Origin: Armatimonadota bacterium
GTDB taxonomy: Bacteria > Armatimonadota > UBA10988
Direction: 5' to 3'
Assembly (NCBI GenBank): GCA_016235455.1
Contig: JACRKZ010000140.1
Coordinates: 1-51,781 of the forward strand
DNA: 51,781 nt
Below, in pieces: positions 8,131 through 16,257 of this stretch; position 1 is the stretch's first letter; each line of letters starts with the position of its first letter. The notes under the pieces are model-generated. The model was not told where the DNA came from. It worked only from the letters and a program-made list of their open reading frames with translations, and did not search any database. The position numbers and the translations under genes were made by a program.

Positions 8131-9833
8131 CAGCCTCTTGCTCGCTCCACCCCTTGCATCAATGCTGCCCAGCACTCGCGCAACTGGGGCAAGCAGCTCT
8201 CGTCGACGCTCTCGGGAGTATACTCGGCCGCCTCATACAACCACGTTAGGTCCTCAATGTGACCTCGCCAGTTACTCGTGGAAGGTGGCAGCTCGGCGAG
8301 GAACTCGCGGGCCGTGACATCGGGCCGCCGCGCATGGCCGGCCAGCTCACAATAGGCTCCGAAGGCCCGGTAGACGTGTCGCACGACCTCCGCCGGCGGC
8401 TGGCCGCGCAACGGCGAGCGTGGGCCGAACGGGTCGACAAACGGGTCGCGCGTCGGCACGTAAGGCGCCGGCTCGCGAGGAGTCCGCGCTGGCCAACGCA
8501 GTCGGCGCCACCAGCCGGCCTTGGCCAGGCGCCACAGCCCGTAGCCCACCGCGGCCAGGACCAGCAGCACGCCGAGCAGCTTGCCCAGCACACCGGCCAG
8601 GCCGCCGCCGGCGTTGTGGGGCAGGCCGCCCGACTGGCCGCCCGACTTGGTGCCGGCTTGCTTGCGGCCCTGCGACGAACGGCCTTGCTGGGATCCCTGG
8701 CCGCCCTGGCCGCCACGGCCCTGGCCCGAGCTGCCGCCCTCGCCGCCGGCGCCTTGGCCGGAGCCGCTCGCCTTGCCGCCCTGGCCCTGCTGCCCGTCGG
8801 CCTGCTGGCCTTGCGGCGACTGGCTGCGCGGACCGTTGTTGCCGGTCGAGCGTTGGTCGGCGCGCTGGCTTTGCGTCGCACCAGGCCGGCGCGAGTCGCG
8901 CATGCCCTCCACCGGCGCGTGCGACAGCTCGGTCTGGCCCAGGCCGCCGACCACCACGCGCGGCGCCCAGGAGTTGGGCTGTGGCGCCAGCCGCGGCGAC
9001 ACCAGTGCCGCCGCCACGATGCCCGCCACCAGCGGCCCGGCCAGCGCCAGCCACACGGCCGGCACGCTGGCCGGCAGGCGGGTGCCGCGCGACCGGGCGT
9101 AGAGCTGCAGGCCGCTCAGCGCCGTCAGTGACAAGACGGCTAACGCGGTCAGCGAGTAGACCACCATGCACCAGAAGGCATGGCCCGCGAACTGCGGGTT
9201 GCCCGCCAGCTCGCGGTGGCCCAGTCCAAAGATGGCCACCGCCACGGCCGACAGGACGATCACCGCGCGACCCGGATGGGGTCGGCACCGCACGGCCTCG
9301 GCGCGGGCGCCCTGCGCCTCCCAGGCGTCGCTGGTGAGTGCTTCGCGTTCGTCCACGGCCACGTCGTCGGGCGACAGCGTGGTGCTGGCCACGATGTAGT
9401 TGGCCGACCACCAGACGAAGGCGATGGTGGCATACAGCAGCATCACCGAGCGCACCGGGTTCTCGCCGCCGTAGCCGCCGCCCAACGCGCCGCCGCCGAA
9501 GCTGTACATCCAGCCGAACAGGCCCATGGCCCCGGTCAAGCCCAGGGCGAACGGCGTGGCTGACCAGGAGCCGTCGCGCGCCTTGATGCGGGCGATGCCG
9601 ACCACCGCGAGCGTGAAGCAGAAGAACACCCAGCGCAGCAACCGCGTCGGGCCGTTGGCCAGCGCGGAGTGGACATCGACGATGAAGAACAGCAGGCTGC
9701 CCACCATGACGAACAGCAGCAACGGCAGCACCACGTCGGTCTGCAGGTCGAAATCCAACGGCGCGTCGGACGCCGCCGCGTCGGACGCGGGCGGGCCAAG
9801 GCTGAGGGCTGGTCGGTCGACTGGGCTGCTCAT
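8130..9833 (-). CDS. DUF4129-containing multi-pass membrane protein
   Basis: 567 residues. About seven membrane spans fill residues 30-285. They are followed by a Gly/Gln/Ser-rich low-complexity linker at about 318-414, another membrane span at about 416-441, and a cytoplasmic DUF4129 domain at about 484-548 (VRHVYRAFGAYCELAG, then TAREFLAELP and LTWLYEAAEYTPESV). DUF4129 proteins usually accompany DUF58 and MoxR ATPase genes and often resemble the tails of transglutaminase-like proteins, but no transglutaminase triad is visible here. The ATG overlaps the DUF58 stop by 4 nt (ATGA), so the two are co-translated. Confidence 0.8.
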   Translation of the reverse strand: MSSPVDRPALSLGPPASDAAASDAPLDFDLQTDVVLPLLLFVMVGSLLFFIVDVHSALANGPTRLLRWVFFCFTLAVVGIARIKARDGSWSATPFALGLTGAMGLFGWMYSFGGGALGGGYGGENPVRSVMLLYATIAFVWWSANYIVASTTLSPDDVAVDEREALTSDAWEAQGARAEAVRCRPHPGRAVIVLSAVAVAIFGLGHRELAGNPQFAGHAFWCMVVYSLTALAVLSLTALSGLQLYARSRGTRLPASVPAVWLALAGPLVAGIVAAALVSPRLAPQPNSWAPRVVVGGLGQTELSHAPVEGMRDSRRPGATQSQRADQRSTGNNGPRSQSPQGQQADGQQGQGGKASGSGQGAGGEGGSSGQGRGGQGGQGSQQGRSSQGRKQAGTKSGGQSGGLPHNAGGGLAGVLGKLLGVLLVLAAVGYGLWRLAKAGWWRRLRWPARTPREPAPYVPTRDPFVDPFGPRSPLRGQPPAEVVRHVYRAFGAYCELAGHARRPDVTAREFLAELPPSTSNWRGHIEDLTWLYEAAEYTPESVDESCLPQLRECWAALMQGVERARG

Positions 9834-11113
9834 AGTCGGGTCAATGCCAGTTGCGCCAGGTGCGCGTCGTCGTCGATGCCATAGGAATGCACGCCGGCAG
9901 CCAACAGGCGGCCGCGTTGACGAAGCAGGCTGGCCTCGTTGCCAAACACGAAGACATGAACGACGAAGCCCGAGCGGCGCATGGCCGAACAGGCCTCCAC
10001 CAGGCTCTGCTCCACTCGCGGGGTGAGCACCAGCACGCTCACATCGCGGGGCAGGCGCGGGTACTCGCGCAGCAGCATGGCACCCACCGGCTGAAAGTCG
10101 CTCAGCTCCACGCGTGCGGTGGCGTCGAGGATGTGGTTCAGCGTGGTCGGCCCGCGGCCGACCGGCACCTCGAACGGGCGTAACCGGTGAGACTGCTCGG
10201 CCATGCGAGCCAGCCGTAGCGCCTGGCTGCGCGAGCCGGCCTCGAAGTCGATGGGGTCGAACCGCGCGCGGTCGGCCGCGTCGCGGCCGTTGCTGGCAAA
10301 GCCCACGCGCTGGTTGGCCGAGCTGATGTAGCTGGCCAGGGAGGCGGCCGCGGTGACCGCCAACTCGCTCCGCTGGTCCACGCCACGGCCTTCAAAGGCC
10401 GGAATGAACATGTCCAGGCAGATCAACGCGCCGATCATCGTCGTCGGTTCGAAGACCTTGGTCTGCAGGGCAGCGGCGCGGGCGCTGGCGCGCCAGTGAA
10501 CATGGCTGAGCTTGTCGCCGGCCCGGTACTCGCGCACTCCGCGCAGCCGGCTGGGATCCTCGAAGATGCGGCGTTCGGCGCGCACTTCGCCGATCGGCCG
10601 GTTGGTGGCTACGCTGTAGCCGCCGATGGGCACGATGCGGGGATGGACCAGCAGGTAGTGCGCCTGGTCGCCGGCGCTGAACTTGCGCGCCAGGCCGAAC
10701 AAATCGCCCGTCTCCAGCAGCAGTGGGCCGATCTGATGGTAGCCGCGCCGCGTGGCTGTGAGCTGGTAGCGCAGCGTCACCGTCTGGCCCGGCCGCAGCG
10801 GCGTGATTCGGGTCGCCTCACCCGTCCGCGGCAGCGCGGCCGGCGTCAGGTCCTCGATCATCACCCAGGGCAGCGGCCACCGGCCCTCGTGCCGCAGTTC
10901 GATGCTGACGTCGACCAGTTCGCCGAGCTTGGCACGGCGCCGGTGGCAGAGGCGGCGATGGTGTAGCGAACGCAGACCGCGGCCGACGGTCAAGCGCGAG
11001 GCCAGCAGCAACCACAGCACCACGTACAGCGCGAACGTGGCGAACCCGGCGCGCAGCACGTAGCTGAGCGCAAGCACGCCCACCACCAGAGCCAGCCAAC
11101 GGCCGCGCGACAC
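9830..11113 (-). CDS. DUF58 domain protein (MoxR-associated type)
   Basis: 427 residues from a GTG at 11113, chosen because GGAG lies 7 nt upstream and the protein then begins just before its membrane hairpin (WLALVVGVLALSYVLRAGFA, about 4-40). The open frame continues far upstream into the divergent gene and is not coding there. The DUF58 signature, EYRAGDKLSHVHWRASARAA, is at about 186-223. The C-terminal half looks like a von Willebrand A-type fold. In other bacteria DUF58 proteins work with a MoxR AAA+ ATPase in envelope stress or enzyme maturation. No MoxR gene is in this operon. First gene of the DUF58-DUF4129-reductase run. Confidence 0.87.
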   Translation of the reverse strand: MSRGRWLALVVGVLALSYVLRAGFATFALYVVLWLLLASRLTVGRGLRSLHHRRLCHRRRAKLGELVDVSIELRHEGRWPLPWVMIEDLTPAALPRTGEATRITPLRPGQTVTLRYQLTATRRGYHQIGPLLLETGDLFGLARKFSAGDQAHYLLVHPRIVPIGGYSVATNRPIGEVRAERRIFEDPSRLRGVREYRAGDKLSHVHWRASARAAALQTKVFEPTTMIGALICLDMFIPAFEGRGVDQRSELAVTAAASLASYISSANQRVGFASNGRDAADRARFDPIDFEAGSRSQALRLARMAEQSHRLRPFEVPVGRGPTTLNHILDATARVELSDFQPVGAMLLREYPRLPRDVSVLVLTPRVEQSLVEACSAMRRSGFVVHVFVFGNEASLLRQRGRLLAAGVHSYGIDDDAHLAQLALTRL

Positions 11114-11276
11114 GGAGTCTCTCCGAGCGACCACTTGCCCGCGGCGGCCGCGAATCCTCTCAGGCACACGGAGCCCGACCAACGCCCGGCCGACGGCGGC
11201 TGGGCTCTGTGGCGATTGCGGGAGGGAACAGGCCGCGGGCGGTGAACGTCGCTTTCGGATGACGAGGAGTTGCCTG

Positions 11277-12767
11277 GTGACGTGCCGATGGGCGCTGGCG
11301 GCGCTGGTGTGTGGTGTGTGGCTGAACGCGGCTGCGGCGGTAGACGTGACGGGCAAGGTCACCGTGGCCGCCAAAGGCGATCCGACGGCCTGGCGCATGG
11401 CCGCCATGGCCGAGCCCGCGGCCGAACTGCCGGCCGACCTGGCCACCGTACCCGTGGCGGCGGACGGCAGCTTCACGCTGCCCAACGTCACCCTCGGCAC
11501 GGTGTGGGCCGTACCTTACCTGGGCCGCTTCATGGACCAGCGCGCCATGCCAGCCGCGCGCATCGCTTCCGCCGAGCCGCTGGCCATCGAGGTCACCGGC
11601 CTGCGTAAGCAGCTTGTGCTGACGGTGCTGGGCCCTAACCGGGCGCCGCTTGGCCGATCGCTCACCGCGCACCTGTTTGGCCCCTGGGGTGCCTACGATG
11701 CCAGTACCGGCGGCACCAAGGTGGGCGCGGACGGCACCGCCACGTATGAAAACCTGCCCGCCGGCGCCTACGACCTGTGGGTCGACACCGTCCAGGGCGC
11801 GCCGTCACCCACCGAAGCTGCCGCGGTGTTGACGCGGCACATCGAGGTGACCGCCAGCGCCCAGCCGCAGCGGGTGACCGTCAATCTGCCCGCCGCCGGC
11901 GCGCTGCGCGGCACGCTGCGGCTGGGTGCGGGCCAGGCGCGCGGCTGGGTGGTCTCCACCGGTACCGGCGGCGAGCCACAACCCGGCGAGAAGTCGCCCG
12001 AGGCCGCCTACGCGGCCGGCGCGGCCAATGGCTACGCCTGGGCCGAAGTGGCCGAAGACGGCTCGTTCACGCTGCCCCAGTTGCCCGAGGGCCCGGTGCA
12101 ACTCGACGTGCGCCGGCCGGGCGAGGCGCGCGCCTGGTGGAGCTTCGAGGCCGACATCAAGCCCGGCGCCGTGACCGACGCGGGCGAGCTCCGAGTACCG
12201 GCCGAGAGCTGGAAGCACTTGTTCGGTGGCCGTGACATGAGTGGCTGGGCTGATGCCGCGCTGACCGGGCACAAGCCCGCTTGGGTTGGCAGCCGGCGCC
12301 TGTTTGTGCCGCTCGGCGAAGACCTGAGCGGCGTGGTCTACAAGGGCGGCGAGATCCCCAAGTGGAACTACGAAGTGACCTTGCAGGGCATGCGAACCGA
12401 GGGCCATGACTTCTGGTGCGGGCTCACCTTCCGCGTGGGCGACGACCCCTGCACGCTGGTCATGGGCGGCTGGGGCGGCTCGGTGACGGGCCTGTCCAGC
12501 ATCGACGGTGAGGACGCCTCGGCCAACTCGACCAGCACGTTCGTCGAGTACGAGGACTGGCGCTGGTACCGCGCCCGGGTGCGGGTCACGCCCAAGCGCA
12601 TCCAGTGCTGGCTGGACGACAAGCGCATCATCGATCAGGCCGTGCCGAACCACAAGATATCGGTGCGCTGGGAAGTGGAGCCGACCATTCCGTTCGGCAT
12701 CGCTACCTGGCGTACCACGGGCGCGCTGCGCGACATCCGGGTGCGTGAACTGCCCACGGAAGGCTAG
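11277..12767 (+). CDS. Secreted DUF1080 (3-keto-disaccharide hydrolase-like) protein with Ig-like N-terminal domains
   Basis: 496 residues. The GTG at 11277 is preferred to the ATG at 11259 because AGGAG lies 7 nt before it. A signal peptide (TCRWALAALVCGVWLNAAAA) is followed by carboxypeptidase-regulatory-like beta-sandwiches: DGSFTLPNVTLG, DGTATYENLPAGAYDLWVD and DGSFTLPQLPEGPVQLDV. The last 190 residues form a DUF1080 concanavalin-type domain opening with KHLFGGRDMSGW and containing YEDWRWYRARVRV and QCWLDDKRI. Family members act on, or bind, sugars outside the cytoplasm; the substrate here is unknown. The next gene starts 9 nt downstream and is also secreted, so the two are probably co-transcribed. 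Confidence 0.8.
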   Translation: MTCRWALAALVCGVWLNAAAAVDVTGKVTVAAKGDPTAWRMAAMAEPAAELPADLATVPVAADGSFTLPNVTLGTVWAVPYLGRFMDQRAMPAARIASAEPLAIEVTGLRKQLVLTVLGPNRAPLGRSLTAHLFGPWGAYDASTGGTKVGADGTATYENLPAGAYDLWVDTVQGAPSPTEAAAVLTRHIEVTASAQPQRVTVNLPAAGALRGTLRLGAGQARGWVVSTGTGGEPQPGEKSPEAAYAAGAANGYAWAEVAEDGSFTLPQLPEGPVQLDVRRPGEARAWWSFEADIKPGAVTDAGELRVPAESWKHLFGGRDMSGWADAALTGHKPAWVGSRRLFVPLGEDLSGVVYKGGEIPKWNYEVTLQGMRTEGHDFWCGLTFRVGDDPCTLVMGGWGGSVTGLSSIDGEDASANSTSTFVEYEDWRWYRARVRVTPKRIQCWLDDKRIIDQAVPNHKISVRWEVEPTIPFGIATWRTTGALRDIRVRELPTEG

Positions 12768-12776
12768 GGAAACGTG

Positions 12777-13859
12777 ATGACGAAGCTGTTGTGTGTGTGT
12801 GCGGCATTGCTGGCCGCGGTAGGCGGCGCGTGGGCGCAGGCCGAGGCGACGCCGTATGTGTCGCAGTGGATGGTGGTCGGCCCGTTCGCCAACGAGGCGG
12901 CGGCCGGCTTCGATGCGGTCTATGGGCCGGAGCAGGACAAGGATTTCCGCGCCGGCACCTTCTACGACGGGCTCGGCGGCAAGGTCGGCTGGACCATGGC
13001 CGAGGCGGCCGATGGCGTGCTCAACTTCGTGCCGCTATACCCCGAGCACCACGAGAACGTGGCGGCCTATGCGTACGTCCGCATCGTGGCGCCCAAGGCG
13101 CTCGAGTGCGACCTGAGCCTGGGCAGCGACGACGGCTGCAAGGCCTTCCTCAACGGCGAGTTGGTGCACTCCAACCCCGCCGACCGCGCCTGCGCCAAGG
13201 ACTCGGACAAGGCCAAGCTCGCGCTGCGCGAGGGCGACAACGATCTGCTCATCAAGGTCGTGCAGGGCGGCGCCGATTGGGCGCTAGCGGCGCGGCTGAC
13301 CAAGCGCGAAGCCGCCCTGGACGGCGTGCGCTTCACGCTCGGCCGGCTCGGCGGCCAGACCACGCCGATGGTCACCAAGTACATGGTCATCGGCCCGTTC
13401 GATAACGATGGCGGCGTTGGCTTCGATGCGGAGTATGCGCCCGAACGGCGCGTCGACCTCAAGCGCGCGGCCGACGGCCTCGGCGGCAAGGTCAAGTGGC
13501 AGCCATTGACCACCGGCGACAACGGCATGGTCAACTTCAAGGCGGCCTTCCCGGACCGCCAAGAGAACGCCGTGGCCTACCTGTACCTGACGCTGAACGC
13601 ACCCCGCGAGGTGCCCTGCCGGATGCTGCTCGGCAGCGACGATGGCGTCAAGGTATGGCTGAACGACACGCTGGTCCATGCCAACAACGCCTCACGTCCG
13701 TGCCAGGCCGACGAGGACAAGGTGCCCGTCACGCTGCAGGCCGGTGAGAACAAGCTGCTGGTCAAGGTCACCCAGAGCGCTGGCGGCTGGGAATTCTGCC
13801 TGCGCTTTGCCCAGACCGGCGAGAGCCTCGACGGCGTCACCTTCGGCCTGCCCGAGTAG
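12777..13859 (+). CDS. Secreted protein with two tandem copies of a PA14-like beta-sandwich
   Basis: 360 residues. The ATG at 12777 is chosen over the GTG at 12774 because AGGGA is then 6 nt away. Signal peptide with cleavage near GGAWAQA. Two homologous halves of about 160 residues follow. Each runs from WMVVGPFANE or YMVIGPFDND, through GFDAxYxPE, DGLGGKVxW and VNFxxxxP, to GSDDGxKxxLN and LVHxNxxxR. Each half ends in a GxNxLLxKVxQ motif with GxxWxxxxR. The GSDDG-LNG pattern is typical of carbohydrate-binding or PA14-like domains. No catalytic residues are recognised. Its neighbour is the DUF1080 protein, so both may act on the same extracellular glycan. Confidence 0.75.
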   Translation: MTKLLCVCAALLAAVGGAWAQAEATPYVSQWMVVGPFANEAAAGFDAVYGPEQDKDFRAGTFYDGLGGKVGWTMAEAADGVLNFVPLYPEHHENVAAYAYVRIVAPKALECDLSLGSDDGCKAFLNGELVHSNPADRACAKDSDKAKLALREGDNDLLIKVVQGGADWALAARLTKREAALDGVRFTLGRLGGQTTPMVTKYMVIGPFDNDGGVGFDAEYAPERRVDLKRAADGLGGKVKWQPLTTGDNGMVNFKAAFPDRQENAVAYLYLTLNAPREVPCRMLLGSDDGVKVWLNDTLVHANNASRPCQADEDKVPVTLQAGENKLLVKVTQSAGGWEFCLRFAQTGESLDGVTFGLPE

Positions 13860-13870
13860 GCGAGCGGCGC

Positions 13871-13919
13871 CTGGGCGTGAGGCGCTACCGGCTCGCAGAG
13901 CCTGCGTCCCCACGCCCAG
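13871..13919. repeat. Intergenic 9-bp inverted repeat
   Basis: Perfect arms CTGGGCGTG (13871-13879) and CACGCCCAG (13911-13919) around a 31-nt loop, just after the secreted-protein gene. There is no T-tract, so it is a weak terminator candidate or a dispersed palindrome. The rest of the gap to 14058 holds the promoter for yggS. Confidence 0.4.
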
Positions 13920-13994
13920 CGCGCCCAGCGCGCCACGCCTCACCCCTACGCCGCGCGCCACGCCAGTGACGCCTTGCCGGGAGTCGGCGCGCGC

Positions 13995-14023
13995 TTGCGG
14001 CACGTCTCGCCAGTCGCTATACT
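13995..14023 (+). promoter_or_regulatory. Candidate sigma-70 promoter for yggS-sepF-proC
   Basis: TTGCGG at 13995-14000, a 17-nt spacer and TATACT at 14018-14023. The predicted start lies about 30 nt before the yggS ATG. Confidence 0.55.
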
Positions 14024-14058
14024 CGGTTCGGCTAACGGCCTTTAGGTGCCAACTGGGT

Positions 14059-14754
14059 ATGGTGGATCTAGCAGACAGGGTGAAGGCGTTACGACAGCGC
14101 ATGGCGGCGGCCGCCGCGTCCAGCGGGCGCCCGCCCGAGGCGGTCACGTTGGTCGCCGCGAGCAAGACACGCAGCGCGGCTGAAGTGGCCGCGGCGCTGG
14201 CTGCCGGCGTCGACCAGATCGGCGAGAACTATGTGCAGGAGGCGCTGGCCAAGCGGCCCCAAGTGCCCACGCCCGCGGTCTGGCGACTGATCGGTCCGCT
14301 CCAACGCAACAAGGCCGGCCACGCGCTGCGTGGGTTCAATGCGGTCGACACCCTTGACAACCTGGAGTTGGCGCAGACGCTGTCGCGCCGTTGGGAGTCG
14401 GCGGATCCGCCCGGCGAGCCGCTGGAGGTGCTGATCGAGGTGCATCTGGGCGGTGAGGCCACCAAGTCGGGCATCGAGCCCGCGCAGGTCGGCGAACTGC
14501 TCGACAGGCTGCAACTTCTGCCTGGTTTGCAGTGTCTCGGATTGATGACCATGCCGCCTCCGCTGCCTGCCGAGCAGGTGCGCGGCTACTTCGCCCAGCT
14601 GCGTGAGCTGGCGGGCGACTTGCGGGCCAGGTCGGGTTTGGCATTGCCGGTGTTGTCCATGGGCATGAGCGCCGACTTCGAGGTGGCCATTGCCGAAGGG
14701 GCGACGCAGGTGCGGCTGGGTACGGTGCTGTTCGGGCCGCGCGGGCCTCGTTAG
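14059..14754 (+). CDS. yggS: YggS/PROSC-type pyridoxal phosphate homeostasis protein
   Basis: 231 residues, standard for the family. It is a cytoplasmic single-domain alanine-racemase-fold barrel that binds PLP and buffers the free PLP pool. The PLP lysine is Lys36 in LVAASKTR. IGENYVQEA, WRLIGPLQRNK, LIEVHLGGEATKSGI, GLMTMPPP and LSMGMSADFEVAIAEGAT are all diagnostic, and the phosphate-binding end VRLGTVLFGPR is intact. The ATG at 14059 is used because the frame extends much further upstream only without homology. The ribosome site is weak. It lies upstream of sepF and proC, an arrangement known from Actinobacteria, Firmicutes and Cyanobacteria. Confidence 0.94.
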   Translation: MVDLADRVKALRQRMAAAAASSGRPPEAVTLVAASKTRSAAEVAAALAAGVDQIGENYVQEALAKRPQVPTPAVWRLIGPLQRNKAGHALRGFNAVDTLDNLELAQTLSRRWESADPPGEPLEVLIEVHLGGEATKSGIEPAQVGELLDRLQLLPGLQCLGLMTMPPPLPAEQVRGYFAQLRELAGDLRARSGLALPVLSMGMSADFEVAIAEGATQVRLGTVLFGPRGPR

Positions 14755-14806
14755 TGTGGGCGCGCGCGAAGGTTATAGCAGTCTAGTTCGAGAAGGAGAC
14801 AGGCCG

Positions 14807-15349
14807 ATGGCGCGGTCTTTTGGCAAGTTCTTCGAGTGGTTCCTGGGCGACAAGCCCGAGGACGACTACGCCGAGGAGGAGGTCCGCTATGAGCAGCGGC
14901 CCTACAGCTCCCAGGCCAGCAGCGCGCCGCCGCCGGTCGACCACGACCCCGTCGACGATGAGCAACAGACCTCGCGTGGCGGTTTCTGGAGGTCTCGTAT
15001 GAGTAGAGAGGCGGATGTCGTGGAGATGCGTCCCAGCCAACCCACGACCAGCGTGTTGTACCCACGTTCGTTCGACGACGCCCAAGGCCTGGCCGACCAG
15101 TTCAAGCGCGGCACATTCCTCATCCTCGACCTGGAGAAGGTCGAAGAGAAGGACCGCGCCCGGCTGGTGCACTTCCTCTGCGGCGTGGCCTATGGCTGCG
15201 ACGGCAAGTCGCACCGCATCAACGAGTTGACCTTCGCCTTCGCGCCGCGCAGCCATGCGCTGGACACCGAAGCCAGCACTGCCGACGCCCGACACGCCCC
15301 CGAGCCGCGTGGGCAGTTCGAGTTGCCGCGTTTCAGCCTGCCCGGTTAG
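14807..15349 (+). CDS. sepF: Cell division protein SepF
   Basis: 180 residues. SepF tethers FtsZ to the membrane and helps shape the Z-ring. The amphipathic N-terminal membrane anchor (MARSFGKFFEWFLGD) is followed by an acidic, disordered linker. The SepF domain is at about 83-150 (VLYPRSFDDAQGLADQFKRG, then ILDLEKVEEKDRARLVHFL and the glycine-containing turn before FAFAP). A further 30-residue tail after the domain is less typical. A strong AGAAGGAGA lies 7 nt before the ATG. Using SepF rather than FtsA as an anchor is typical of Gram-positives, Cyanobacteria and some other phyla, and helps exclude Proteobacteria. Confidence 0.93.
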   Translation: MARSFGKFFEWFLGDKPEDDYAEEEVRYEQRPYSSQASSAPPPVDHDPVDDEQQTSRGGFWRSRMSREADVVEMRPSQPTTSVLYPRSFDDAQGLADQFKRGTFLILDLEKVEEKDRARLVHFLCGVAYGCDGKSHRINELTFAFAPRSHALDTEASTADARHAPEPRGQFELPRFSLPG

Positions 15350-15359
15350 GCGGCCGATC

Positions 15360-16160
15360 ATGTCCAATCTGGGTTCAGTCGCCGTCCTGGGTGGCGGCGC
15401 CATGGGTTCGGCGCTCATTCGCGGCTGGCTGCGGGCCGGTCTGCTCGAGCCGAGTGCCATCACGGTCTACGACATCATGCCCGGCCGCGCGGCCGGGCTG
15501 GCCACCGCGCTTGGCATCCGTGGCGCCGAGACGCCGGCCGAGGCCATCGCCGGCGCTGATGTGCTGCTGGTAGCCGTCAAGCCGGCCGACGTGGCCAAGG
15601 CGCTGGCCAGCGCCCAGTTGGCCGACGGTGCGCTGATCGTCTCCATCGCCGCTGGCGTGACCATCGCCAAGCTGGAGAGCGTGGCGCCCGGCAAGGCCGT
15701 GGTGCGCGTCATGCCCAACACGCCGGCCCTGGTGGGTCAGGGCGCCAGCGCCTTCGCGCGCGGTACCCACGCGAGCGATGAGCACGCCGCTAAGGTGCAG
15801 GCCCTGCTGGACGCCGTGGGCCTGGCCTTCGAGGTCAAGGAGAGCCTGCTCAACGCCGTCACCGGCCTGAGCGGCAGCGGCCCGGCATACGTCTACATCA
15901 TGATCGAGGCGCTGGCCGACGGCGGCGTGCGCGCGGGCCTGCCGCGCGATATCGCCCTCAAACTGGCGGCGCAGACGGTGGTGGGCTCGGGCCAGATGGT
16001 GGTCAGCACGGGCGAGCACCCCGGTGTGCTCAAGGACCGCGTCTGCTCGCCGGCCGGCACGACCATCGCCGGTGTGGCCGAACTGGAGGCCAACGGCTTC
16101 CGCTCGGCGCTGATCGAGGCTGTCACGGCGGCGACCGCTCGCGCGGCGGAGCTGGGGTAG
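15360..16160 (+). CDS. proC: Pyrroline-5-carboxylate reductase
   Basis: 266 residues, full length. It catalyses the last step of proline synthesis, NAD(P)H-dependent reduction of 1-pyrroline-5-carboxylate. The N-terminal Rossmann motif VAVLGGGAMGSALIRGW and the PNTPALVGQGA loop are present. The C-terminal dimerisation and active-site signature runs GLSGSGPAYVYIMIEALADG, then HPGVLKDRVCSPAGTTIAG and VAELEANGFRSALIEAV. The ATG at 15360 lies 10 nt after the sepF stop, with AGGCGG as a weak ribosome site overlapping that stop. Third gene of the yggS-sepF-proC operon. Confidence 0.96.
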   Translation: MSNLGSVAVLGGGAMGSALIRGWLRAGLLEPSAITVYDIMPGRAAGLATALGIRGAETPAEAIAGADVLLVAVKPADVAKALASAQLADGALIVSIAAGVTIAKLESVAPGKAVVRVMPNTPALVGQGASAFARGTHASDEHAAKVQALLDAVGLAFEVKESLLNAVTGLSGSGPAYVYIMIEALADGGVRAGLPRDIALKLAAQTVVGSGQMVVSTGEHPGVLKDRVCSPAGTTIAGVAELEANGFRSALIEAVTAATARAAELG

Positions 16161-16183
16161 TCCGGTTCATCCCCCCTTTAGTG

Positions 16184-16236
16184 CCCCCGCGAGCGGGGGG
16201 ACGGGCATGCGACTCCCTCCCCGCTCGCGGGGAGGG
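16184..16236. repeat. Double palindrome between convergent proC and marC
   Basis: First hairpin: arms CCCCCGC (16184-16190) and GCGGGGG (16193-16199). Second: perfect 10-bp arms CCCTCCCCGC (16215-16224) and GCGGGGAGGG (16227-16236), then a G-rich CTGGGGTGGGGGG. The second core (CCGCGAGCGG on the minus strand) is the first one inverted. It resembles dispersed REP-like elements found in many GC-rich genomes and could end transcription from both sides. Confidence 0.6.
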
Positions 16237-16257
16237 CTGGGGTGGGGGGCGCTGTGC

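Noticed and set aside
8590..8880. Repetitive G/C-rich tract
   Set aside because: It encodes the Gly/Gln/Ser-rich linker of the DUF4129 protein in frame, so it is not a DNA repeat element.
13678..14058. N-terminal extension of the yggS frame
   Set aside because: It overlaps the end of the preceding secreted-protein gene and the promoter; homology begins at the ATG at 14059.
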